A stretch of DNA of 64,000 bases, taken from Pegoplata infirma. Lineage: Eukaryota > Arthropoda > Insecta > Diptera > Anthomyiidae. Made by a program: the position numbers and the translations under genes. The notes under the pieces are model-generated. The model did not search any database, had not been told where the DNA came from, and saw only the letters and a program-made list of their open reading frames with translations. The DNA lies in assembly GCA_963921195.1 (NCBI GenBank), contig OY992539.1:136945453-137009452 (forward strand), in the 5' to 3' direction. Of the stretch, positions 47,253 through 56,407 are shown piece by piece. The stretch's first letter is position 1. Every line of letters begins with the position of its first letter.

Positions 47253-47870
47253 ACCTAACCTAAGTACCATCAAATTTAAAAATGTACTTTTTTGGTTAAG
47301 CCTTAGAAATTTTAATTTTCCTTTGAACTTTAAGAATTGATAAATTCCCTCTAAAAAGATTTAATACTTTAGAACTCTGTACCATTTTAAATATGTATGA
47401 ATGAACATCAGACAATTCTGAAAAACAAACTGAATACGATGAGCAGACGATTATAAAATAAATATTCATTCAGTTAATAGGGTAGAAAATCATACACTTG
47501 GCTTTTATATTTTCAACGACGATGTATTCTCACTCACAAACACTAAATAGATGATGGAGGCAAAAAAAAAATTAAGAAAAACACAAAAAAACAAAGTGTG
47601 ACAAATTAATTTTTGTTGCTTAAGTAAAGAGAATGAGCAAATAAAATGAAAAAAAAACTGTTAAAATAATATTTAGTTTAATGGCAAAATACCCAAAAGA
47701 AAAATCGAGATGAAAAAATTGGAAAAAGGAGAGTAAAGTATTTAAAAAGATAGCAAGTGAATTGTAAAACGAAGACTTCAAATCGTAAAAAAAAATCCTG
47801 TAGAAAGTCCCAGTTGACCAAAAATAAAATTCCGATGTGATCTTTCAAAACGCCCACACTAGGACTTGAA
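47253..47870. other. AT-rich spacer after the LINE tail
   Basis: The LINE's AACCTAACCTAAG tail is followed by unrecognised AT-rich sequence. Confidence 0.45.
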
Positions 47871-48143
47871 ATCCCGAATTTTTCAGAATTAGGAGAATCT
47901 CGAATTTTGGGAATTCTTATTCTATAGGTGATGATCGAATATCTAATTCCATCAACTCCTTAGAGTATAGTAGGAGTGGAGTGTGGGTTGTGTAACTTTG
48001 TTATCGATACTTCCACGGAGAGTGTTCTGCTGAGATATTCAGTTGAGCGCACAACTCACTTTAGAGAAAATTCTTTCTTCGGCCGAATAATTCGTATGTG
48101 GAACAGACTTTCCGCATATGACTTTCCTGCCACTTTTAATATC
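47870..48143 (+). pseudogene. C-terminal end of a second LINE type
   Basis: The frame at 47976-48143 reads RTTHFRENSFFGRIIRMWNR then LSAYDFPATFNIYT, a pattern (FFGR..R.WN.L) typical of the extreme C-terminus of jockey- and R1-like LINE proteins. It is interrupted by a TA element at 48146 and continues at 49587-49640 in about the same frame. Confidence 0.6.
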
Positions 48144-48145
48144 TA

Positions 48146-49584
48146 CACTCAAAAAAAAACTGTAATGTTAGCAAAAAAAGCTTGTAAACCTATAGGGTGT
48201 TTTTTTTACTGTTACCGAACTTTAAATTAAAATAAAGTAAGGAAAAATATTTTTTATATCAATGAAACTAACTTTATTGGATAGATCATTATATGACATT
48301 AATGTTTAAAAATGATTTGGCAACATATCGCCACCTCGAATGGCTCGTACGTGGAGTAATCTGAACCTCCATTTTCACACAGTTTTCACATAATTTGCAG
48401 CCGAATTTTGAATTTCACCAATAAATCGTCGAATGTTGATTTCCAGGTGTTTAATTGTCACTAATTTATCGGAATAGACGAGTTACTTTACATATTCCCA
48501 AAGAAAATAGTCCAATGGGCTTAAATCAAATGATCTTTGTAGCTAATTAACAGGATATTTGAATAAAGTTGAAGTTTGATAAACAGAATCATTTTTTTGA
48601 TAGTAAATTTTGACTATGTGAGAGCGTTGCTCTTATGTAAGTTTTTGCATGATAAAATGTCAAACCATACTTAACAAAAACCAGCCATCAGCTGTTAAAT
48701 CGGTTGTAAAATAAAGCAGTATTACCAACTCAAAGTTGTGAACCTCTAAAAAAAACACCCTATACAAGAAAATTTGCTGATTTTGAACCCACAATTTTTT
48801 TGCTAAAGTTAGCAAAAATGTTTTGCCAATAATTAGTTAACAAAAAAAAAATTTTTTTTTGAACTTAGTTCATACACATCTGAGGATCCCATTGGGTTCG
48901 GACCCGATAGGTCCAGACCCCGATGGGCCTAGACCTAGTCGGGTTCCTTAAAAATCGTCAAAGTTTTTGATCCAAAATTTGTGTCCGTTTCGCTCTACCT
49001 TGCTTAGTTTTTGAGATACGTGATTATAGGGGACCACTGGGGTCTTGAGAATTAAAAAAACTCGATAACTTCAAAAATATTACTCGGAGAGCTTTTGACT
49101 ATTTTGCGGTCTTGTTCTACGTGTTGAGAGCTACAAAAATGCTTTCGGACTTTTTGTTGTGTCGGCATTTTAAAATTTTCGGGAATGCTAACTTTTTTGG
49201 ATCCAAAGTTAGGGCCCATTAAGGTCCACACATGTGAAGAGGACCGGCGATACTATGGAGAGCTCGAGAACCAAAACTGGCCTCCATTGTGCTCTATCTG
49301 GCTTAGTTTCCGAGGTAGCGCAATTTTAAGTTTTCTGAAGATAAAAAAAAAATTACCATTTATTTTGCTAATATTAGCAAAAAAGCTTGTAAAAATTTGG
49401 TCAACTCAATTTTAAATCTAGCAAAAAAAATTTGTTAAAATTTTGTTTAAAATTGCTAATGAGCTAAATGAAGTTCACAAGATTTTTTTGCTAACATGCA
49501 AAAAACTAAAAATTTGCTAAAAGTTAGCTAACCAGCATTAGCAAAAAAAAAATTAGTAAATCTACTAATGTATTATTTTGAGTG
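48146..49584. mobile_element. TA-flanked element with CACTCAAAA ends
   Basis: TA at 48144-48145 and 49585-49586; ends CACTCAAAAAAAAAC and ATTATTTTGAGTG. Subterminal TTAGCAAAAAAAGC-type repeats occur in both halves. The centre (48870-49330) matches 38780-39200 inverted. It carries a mariner-type relic. Confidence 0.65.
48195..48760 (-). pseudogene. Deleted mariner/Tc1-type element with transposase end
   Basis: Perfect ends GGGTGTTTTTTTT/AAAAAAAACACCC flanked by TA. On the minus strand, about 48310-48555 encodes SFDLSPLDYFLWEYVK and then a VYSDKLVTIKHLEINIRRFI region: the end of a DDE transposase around its last acidic residue. One internal stop is visible. Everything upstream of the FLW block is deleted. 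Confidence 0.7.
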
Positions 49585-49814
49585 TACAAATTCAAGTCAG
49601 ATATCAAAAAATACAACTCCATCATTCCTTCTTCCCATACCTATATTTCCTGATTTCCCTAAAAGGGGCTAAAAAAAATGGGTCTATACCCCGTGGGGTA
49701 CGTTTTTGGGAATGCCAAAGTTAGGATCTATTACAGTCCATTTTATATAAAATTAAGTCCTATTATTTGGAATCATGTAAGACCACGTAACAGTGGACCC
49801 CCAAATGTGCTAAA

Positions 49815-51392
49815 TTATTGTTTTTTTTTACTTTTTAACAAAAACGGTATGTTGTCAACATCTTCCTTATGGTTCATTGTTTTCATTATGTTTTGTTGTA
49901 TTCTTAAGCTTTCTATCGTATATCTTTTCCTCTCCCCTCGTTCAAAATCCAACACCCTCACTTGTTCTGTTTCAAAGGAGTGAGATTTTGAAATCATGTG
50001 TTGTGCTAGTGCACTTGTTTCTCTCCCTTTTAATATGTCATTTTGATGTTCTCCCATTCTCTTTTCAAGTGAGCGCTTTGTAGTTCCTATATAAATCAAC
50101 TCACAATTCTGATCGTCACTTCCATTACATTTTACTTCGTAAACAACATTACTTTGTTGTAGTTTTTTTATTGGCGCCTTAACACTAGAAAATATTGTAC
50201 TTAGAGTTGTATTTGGTTTGTATGCAAAGTTTATTTGTTCTGCTTTTATTGCTGTCCTTATGTGTCTATTATCCGTCAAGCCAGGTATGTATTTTACACT
50301 GTAAAAAGTTTTTTCTTTTTCAGGGTTATCATTATTGATGTTTTTGTGTTGTAAGTGTTTTTGTGTTTCGTTGATAAGTGTATTTATTATTTTTTTAGGA
50401 AAACTATTACTAATTAATATTTCTGAGAATTTGTGGATATTTTTGTTATGATATTTCGGGTCGCTTAAATTTAATACTCGTGATATAAAATTTTTTGCTG
50501 TATTAATTATCTGGTTTTTGGGTTGTGTCGCGTTGTAGTTCATTATTCTACCAGATGAAGTTTCCTTAGCGTACCAGTCAAACTTAATCAAATCTTGTTC
50601 TCTACGTAGCTTGGTGTCAAGATACGCAATTTCACCGTTTTTCTCAATTTCTAATGTAAATTTGATTTTGGGATGGTGATTATTAAAAGTGTTCAGAATG
50701 ATATCTTTGTCCTTGATGTTGATTATGGCTAATATATCATCTACATACTTGATTATGTATTTAATGTGGATATTTTTATTTCTGAGTTCTTTGATTGCAT
50801 CGTCAAGTAAGGTGTCAAGTACTATATCTGCTATAGTAGGCGAAAGCGGATTGCCCATTGGCATGCCGAATATCTGGTTATAGACTTTTTCTTCATACAA
50901 AAAGTAATTGTTGTCCGTAAGGCAAAATTGTAAGATTTGTAGAAATTTGGAACTAGGTATCTTTGTAAATTCTTTGATTTTGTCCCATTTTTTCATTATA
51001 TTTTTAATTGCCGTATAGACGGGAATATTTGTAAAGAGTGAAATGACGTCAAAAGATACTAAGACTTCATTTTCGTCGAGTTTCATGGTCTCTAACTGTG
51101 CTTTTACTTGTGTAGAATTCTTTACATTATATTTATCACAAATTATATGCTTTAGTATCTGTCCGACGTATTTTGAAAGATGGTAGCATGGAACTTGTAC
51201 CGAGGACACGATGGGTCGAAGAGGTGTACCAGGTTTATGGATTTTTGGCAGTCCATATATCCTGGGTGCTGTTGCCGCAGAGCATATAAGTTTAGCTTTT
51301 TGCCAAGAGTCAATATATTTCCCCTTATGAAGTTCTGCAATGATATTGTTGTTCTCCCGTTGTAGCTTTGTTGTTGGATCTGTCCTTACAGA
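49815..51392 (-). pseudogene. Penelope-like reverse transcriptase-GIY-YIG protein, left arm (partial)
   Basis: Open over about 520 family-derived codons from SVRTDPTTKLQREN to EDVDN. In order: an RT N-terminal block (PKIHKPGTPLRPIVSS), motif A VSFDVISLFTNIPV, the FGMPMGNPLSPTIADIVLDT block, catalytic YVDD in IIKYVDDILAII, the thumb region, then the GIY-YIG endonuclease with VVYEVKC, ELIYIGTTKRSLEKRMGEH and a C-terminal helix. Residues before SVRTDP are missing; the open frame reads on there only into the spacer. The natural C-terminus is replaced by flanking sequence (IPFLLKSKKKQ). RT and endonuclease motifs look intact, so decay is slight. Confidence 0.9.
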
Positions 51393-51409
51393 TATATATA
51401 ATATAATAT

Positions 51410-52534
51410 AAAGAATATAAAGAAAAAATGAACAAACTGTTAGAAGACAAAAATACATATCGATCTGTAAGGACAGATCCAACAACAAAGCTACAACGGG
51501 AGAACAACAATATCATTGCAGAACTTCATAAGGGGAAATATATTGACTCTTGGCAAAAAGCTAAACTTATATGCTCTGCGGCAACAGCACCCAGGATATA
51601 TGGACTGCCAAAAATCCATAAACCTGGTACACCTCTTCGACCCATCGTGTCCTCGGTACAAGTTCCATGCTACCATCTTTCAAAATACGTCGGACAGATA
51701 CTAAAGCATATAATTTGTGATAAATATAATGTAAAGAATTCTACACAAGTAAAAGCACAGTTAGAGACCATGAAACTCGACGAAAATGAAGTCTTAGTAT
51801 CTTTTGACGTCATTTCACTCTTTACAAATATTCCCGTCTATACGGCAATTAAAAATATAATGAAAAAATGGGACAAAATCAAAGAATTTACAAAGATACC
51901 TAGTTCCAAATTTCTACAAATCTTACAATTTTGCCTTACGGACAACAATTACTTTTTGTATGAAGAAAAAGTCTATAACCAGATATTCGGCATGCCAATG
52001 GGCAATCCGCTTTCGCCTACTATAGCAGATATAGTACTTGACACCTTACTTGACGATGCAATCAAAGAACTCAGAAATAAAAATATCCACATTAAATACA
52101 TAATCAAGTATGTAGATGATATATTAGCCATAATCAACATCAAGGACAAAGATATCATTCTGAACACTTTTAATAATCACCATCCCAAAATCAAATTTAC
52201 ATTAGAAATTGAGAAAAACGGTGAAATTGCGTATCTTGACACCAAGCTACGTAGAGAACAAGATTTGATTAAGTTTGACTGGTACGCTAAGGAAACTTCA
52301 TCTGGTAGAATAATGAACTACAACGCGACACAACCCAAAAACCAGATAATTAATACAGCAAAAAATTTTATATCACGAGTATTAAATTTAAGCGACCCGA
52401 AATATCATAACAAAAATATCCACAAAATCTCAGAAATATTAATTAGTAATAGTTTTCCTAAAAAAATAATAAATACACTTATCAACGAAACACAAAAACA
52501 CTTACAACACAAAAACATCAATAATGATAACTAG
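51410..52534 (+). pseudogene. Penelope-like reverse transcriptase, right arm, first part
   Basis: The frame opens after a TAA at 51404-51406. The stretch YKEYKEKMNKLLEDKNTYRS before SVRTDP looks like genuine element sequence that the left arm lacks; the first ATG, at 51428, is probably not a natural start because the N-terminal third is missing. Motif A aspartate is at 51806-51808 and YVDD at 52109-52120. The protein differs visibly from the left arm at one residue (HKISEI versus HKFSEI). It is cut at INNDN by a hAT MITE at 52531. Confidence 0.9.
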
Positions 52535-53105
52535 GGATGAGATTTCCATGCAAATGCATGTTTTTTGTCGATAGTCTAAAAACGATATCGACCAATTATC
52601 TTTCCGAATCAAGAAATTTGCGTTAAAATGGCATCGATTTGTTTTTGCATATTTTTGCATATTTTGGTGAAAATGCATATTTTTGCATATTTTGGTTTAA
52701 AATGCATATTTTGTGCATATTTCCAACTTTTAAGTGCATATTTTTGCATATTTTGGCATAAATTAGCAAAAACACAAATTGAAATTTATTTGTTTCAAAA
52801 ACTATTTTAAATTTTAAAAATTTATTTTGGAAATAAGAAAAAAAAATTTTTTTTCTTTAAAATTTTTTTAAAGATTGTCTTAAGTTCTTAAAAATCTTGG
52901 TTATATAAAGTTTTAAACGTTACTATTTAAATTCGGCGTTACTTTTTGCTTTTTAAGAAGATTTTCCTATTAAAACAATATTTTCTTTGCACACATTTTA
53001 TTTTTTAGTGCATATTTTAAAGTTTTTTAGTGCATATTTTGAGTTTTTTAGCGCATATTTTAAGCGCATATTTTCGATTTTTTAGTGCATGAAAATCTCA
53101 TCCCT
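52531..53105. mobile_element. hAT-like MITE with CTAGGGATGAGATTT end, inside the Penelope-like element
   Basis: The exact 8-bp duplication AATGATAA (52523-52530, 53106-53113) flanks it; the left arm of the dimer gives the empty site. The ends AGGGATGAGATTTCC and its inverse GAAAATCTCATCCCT match over about 12 bp. The interior repeats TTTTGCATATTTTGG. 575 bp, non-coding. Confidence 0.9.
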
Positions 53106-53570
53106 AATGATAACCCTGAAAAAGAAAAAACTTTTTACAGTGTAAAATACATACCTGGCTTGACGGATAATAGACACATAAGGACAGCAATAAAAGCAGA
53201 ACAAATAAACTTTGCATACAAACCAAATACAACTCTAAGTACAATATTTTCTAGTGTTAAGGCGCCAATAAAAAAACTACAACAAAGTAATGTTGTTTAC
53301 GAAGTAAAATGTAATGGAAGTGACGATCAGAATTGTGAGTTGATTTATATAGGAACTACAAAGCGCTCACTTGAAAAGAGAATGGGAGAACATCAAAATG
53401 ACATATTAAAAGGGAGAGAAACAAGTGCACTAGCACAACACATGATTTCAAAATCTCACTCCTTTGAAACAGAACAAGTGAGGGTGTTGGATTTTGAACG
53501 AGGGGAGAGGAAAAGATATACGATAGAAAGCTTAAGAATACAACAAAACATAATGAAAACAATGAACCAT
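53106..53570 (+). pseudogene. Penelope-like GIY-YIG endonuclease, right arm, second part
   Basis: It continues the protein from NDNPEKEKTFYSVKYIPG through VVYEVKCNGSDDQNCELIYI, GTTKRSLEKRMGEHQNDI and ERKRYTIESLRIQQN to KTMNH, identical to the left arm by eye. A second MITE cuts it at 53572; the last codons (KEDVDNISASYRTAI and stop) follow at 54569-54617. GIY-YIG nucleases nick DNA for target-primed reverse transcription in Penelope-like elements. Confidence 0.9.
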
Positions 53571-53809
53571 ACACAGAAAAAAAAATATTTAAGAAAATTT
53601 TAATAAACACGTTTATTAAAAATAAAAATATTTTTAATAAATTTTTTTATTGTATCAATAAAAAAATTTATTGAAATTAAAAAAAAAACTATGTTCAACT
53701 CATTCCGTCGGCAAGTTTTGTTGTGTTTCTTTTTTTCACACATAGTAATTTCAAATAAAGTAATAACTTAAAAAAAAAACAAAAAATATTAAAAAAAAAA
53801 AAAAAAGTT

Positions 53810-53887
53810 GGGTCTGATGGGGATTCGAACCAACGACCCCCAAAAAAAGTAATAAGTTTATCCACCGCTTAGCGCATAACGCCAAAA
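53810..53887 (-). ncRNA. tRNA-like module (left, minus strand)
   Basis: On the minus strand: an A-box-like TGCGCTAAGCGGTGG, then a good B box GGTTCGAATCCCC and an acceptor-like ATCAGACCC. The anticodon arm is degraded by a T/G run. It is probably an RNA polymerase III promoter relic or SINE-type tRNA head, not a working tRNA. Confidence 0.5.
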
Positions 53888-54194
53888 CAGTGTTATAGTT
53901 TTGTCGGCTAAATTCTGTCATCTACTTACAAGCAAGAACAAAATAGAAATAAAAACACAATTTGTTTGTGAATGCGTGTGTGTGTGTATAGTTGTGTGTT
54001 AAATGTTTTTACTGTTATAAGTTAGAGAATGAAAGTGATGCACTCAACTAAATTAGTCAGTATTTTTTTCTTTTGTTAATTTCAATTGAGAATTTTTTCT
54101 GTTACCATTACTGACAAAATTATGTGAGTGTTTAAGAATTCTTGTTTACTTTTATTTAAAACCAAATTGATTTTATGCGTTAAAACTTGTTGTC

Positions 54195-54262
54195 ATGCTG
54201 TAGCTCAGTTAGTTAGACCGCCAGCATTCTAAACAGGAGGTATGCTGTTCAAAGCTCAATGG
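54195..54262 (+). ncRNA. tRNA-like module (right, plus strand)
   Basis: CTGTAGCTCAGTTAGTTAGA is a good D-arm/A-box; the arm GCATTCTAAAC suggests a TCT anticodon loop. The B-box position reads TGTTCAAAGCTC, a weak match. The acceptor stem does not close. A tRNA-derived relic. Confidence 0.5.
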
Positions 54263-54568
54263 AAACAATAAATTGAGAAAAAGTAAGAAATAAAGAAAAC
54301 AATTAAATAATAAAATAAAAATAAATAAAAAAAAAAAAACAAATAAAATTTTTTTTTTTTCTTTAGTTCTAAAAAAAATATTCAAAAAAAAAAAATCAAT
54401 AAACTTTTTTATTGAATCTTGAAATTTGTTTATTGAAATTATTTTCAGCAAACGACTTACAAATGCGTTTATTGAATTCGTGAAAATCTTCACCGCGGCT
54501 TTTTTAGTTAATTTATTTATTGAATTCGTGAATTTTTTTATTGAAATTGAAATTTTTTTTTTTGTGTG

Positions 54569-54963
54569 TAAGGAAGATGTTGACAACATTAGCGCTAGCT
54601 ATAGAACCGCAATATAATAAAATCTGTGATAATAATCTTAAGTTGTGTTTTAATGTTTTATGTTAAATGTTTTTGTGCAATTTAATTTTATTAAAAAATC
54701 TGTCGATGTTTCTAATGTAAAAAATAATATTTTTTGTAAGTTGTGATTCATGGTTGTGAAATATTTTGTATTAATGTTGTACTTTTTATTATTTTTTATT
54801 TAAATAGACGACCCTTGAAAAAGTCACCAAAAAAGTGACGAAACGTCGGGTGAAATGTAATAAATTGTTTTTTATTTACATCAACATCATTAGGTCTTAT
54901 TAGCTTATAAAGAAAAATACACTGAAAATTAATAATCAATTGGCCAAATAAATAAATACTCAT
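54569..54963 (+). other. Penelope-like element C-terminus and 3' region
   Basis: The first codons finish the protein (KEDVDNISASYRTAI, stop at 54615-54617). The remainder is an AT-rich UTR ending at the 12-bp target duplication. It carries a hammerhead-like motif at 54803-54856. Confidence 0.7.
54803..54856 (+). ncRNA. Hammerhead-like motif in the Penelope-like 3' region
   Basis: Order: ACCC, core TTGAAAAA, stem GTCAC-CAAAAAA-GTGAC, GAAAC, GTC and GGGT. ACCC pairs with GGGT. Hammerheads are known in Penelope-like terminal repeats; here, as in the 540-bp array, the core is not the consensus CUGANGA, so catalysis is uncertain. Confidence 0.5.
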
Positions 54964-55179
54964 AAAAACGGTATGTGTTAGAAAAATTTTGATGTCAGAT
55001 TTGGAATCGGGAAAGCAAAATCTATAAGAATCAGTTGAATATTTTATTGGGAGGTTTTTGTTGATGAACAGTGTAAAAATTTAGCAATAACTCGAAACAG
55101 GATGAGCTAAGATTTTCGTTTTAACGATTTTTTATGACACGAATGTGAACTGCTGACCATCTTGCATATACTTTATATG

Positions 55180-55407
55180 TACGTGCGGCAGAGATCAGGC
55201 CACTGTTTGCTGGTTGGATTGAGGTTGCACGAACAAGTGCGCATTCGAGTCTATTCGGAGGTGCTTGGGTTGAGCCTGGCTCGGAGATTTCCGGATCATT
55301 GCAGTGTTTACCAGGCAAATATGCTGGCAATAAAGGAAGTGGCTGACTGGTTGAGCTGCAATGTATTGTCTACGACTACAGTCAACATCTATTCTGAAAG
55401 TCAAGCC
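55180..55407 (+). pseudogene. LINE RNase H domain, first half
   Basis: It reads LHEQVRIRVYSEVLGLSLAR, then FPDHCSVYQANMLAIKEVAD and NVLSTTTVNIYSESQA, the first half of the RNase H domain also seen at 10200-10400. A hAT MITE interrupts it after AGTCAAGCC. Confidence 0.7.
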
Positions 55408-55706
55408 ACAGACTATTAACAGACTCGACAGTAGAGTTTTATAAAAAAAAATGGGGAAAAACTAAGCGATTTTAGGAGTAAACAGAGCGGTTTTTAGTCC
55501 GTTTTACGCTAAGATGGCAACACGTTCTACGACTTAGGAGTGAGTGGAACAACAAAAACCGATCTGGCATCTATTTTTCTTATGGCGCGTTATATCAGTT
55601 TTCTCTTTCTAACCTAATTCGTAGATTAATTTAAAAATATTAACCATATGGTACAAAACTACTTTTTTGACACCTGTCACTTATGTCGAGTCTGTATTAG
55701 TCTGTG
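55408..55706. mobile_element. hAT-like MITE (ACAGACTATTAACAGACTC ends), 299 bp
   Basis: The exact duplication GTCAAGCC (55400-55407, 55707-55714) splits the LINE RNase H frame. The inverted ends are ACAGACTATTAACAGACTC and, from the right, ACAGACTAATACAGACTC, offset by one base. Non-coding. Confidence 0.8.
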
Positions 55707-56300
55707 GTCAAGCCGTGGTTAAGTCCGTGTAGTCAATGTTTCTGAAAACAAGATCTGCCCTTAACTGCCACACGTCTTTAAATGACATGGCCAAACAGTT
55801 TTATATACGACTCATATGGGGCCCAGGGCACAGAAACATTCCAGGGAATTTCAAAGCGGATGAGCTTGCAAGGCTGGGAACTACCTTACAGGTTCCAACA
55901 GAATTGGAATGTGTGGGTATCCTCTAGAAACTTGCAGGAAAAACCTACGGCTTTGTTCCGCGAAGGAGACTTATCAAAGATGGGCAAATGGAAAGACGTG
56001 TGAGACAACACAACTGATTTGGCCTTCTCTTAATCAGAGGCGCACAAGTGAGCTGATATCGCTTCCAAGAGAAGAGATTTCAACGGTGGTTACTATAATT
56101 ACCGGACACTGCGCAGCGCGTTAAATAGGCCGTCGAATGACTTTTGCCGGATTTGCATGGATAAAGAGGAGTTGGAAACTATTGAACACTTCATCCGCCA
56201 TTGCCCGGCATTTTCTGGTCAGAGACTTTCTTCTAGGGATTTAGGGAGCTGCACGATCTTTCTGATTTGTCGACTTTCAAAATTTAATATCTAAAGAGTT
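55707..56300 (+). pseudogene. LINE RNase H second half and tail
   Basis: It continues with MFLKTRSALNC, then FYIRLIWGPGHRNIPGNFKA and DELARLGTTLQVPTELECVG (the GH..I.GN..ADELA block of RNase H), and the Cys/His tail in broken frames to CPAF-like near 56200-56215. The tail and 3' UTR stop near 56300 and appear to resume at 59316-59400, so about 3 kb of other elements is inserted. Confidence 0.7.
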
Positions 56301-56407
56301 TCATAAGCTCAAATTGCTCTTTCAGGTTTGGTGGTTAGTTATCTAACCACCTCTTGTTGCTTGTTTAAAACTTGTTTTCGTGCCACCTATGGACAAATTA
56401 TTATGTT

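Larger units (their letters stand above)
53572..54568. mobile_element. TA-duplicating MITE carrying two tRNA-like modules
   Basis: TA at 53570-53571 and 54569-54570; ends CACAGAAAAAAAAATATTT and TTTTTTTTTTTTTGTGTG. The left arm of the dimer gives the empty site (AACCATAAGGAAG). Subterminal arms repeat TTTATTGAA/TTCAATAAA. The interior carries a tRNA-like sequence on each strand. No coding frame of significance. Confidence 0.8.
49852..54963. mobile_element. Penelope-like element, head-to-head inverted dimer
   Basis: Two copies point away from each other. The left (minus) arm is truncated at both ends; the right (plus) arm starts about 12 codons further upstream and keeps the whole 3' region. 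The 12-bp direct repeat AAAAACGGTATG (49840-49851, 54964-54975) flanks the pair, so it inserted as one unit. The arms are nearly identical apart from two MITEs present only on the right. The N-terminal third of the protein is absent from both arms. Inverted, partly truncated dimers with variable target duplications are known for Penelope-like elements. Confidence 0.85.

Noticed and set aside
49877..51365. Antisense frames across the Penelope-like arms
   Set aside because: They are shadows of the well-supported RT and endonuclease frames.
54195..54262. Functional tRNA-Arg (TCT) gene
   Set aside because: The B box is weak and the acceptor stem does not pair; it lies inside a MITE.
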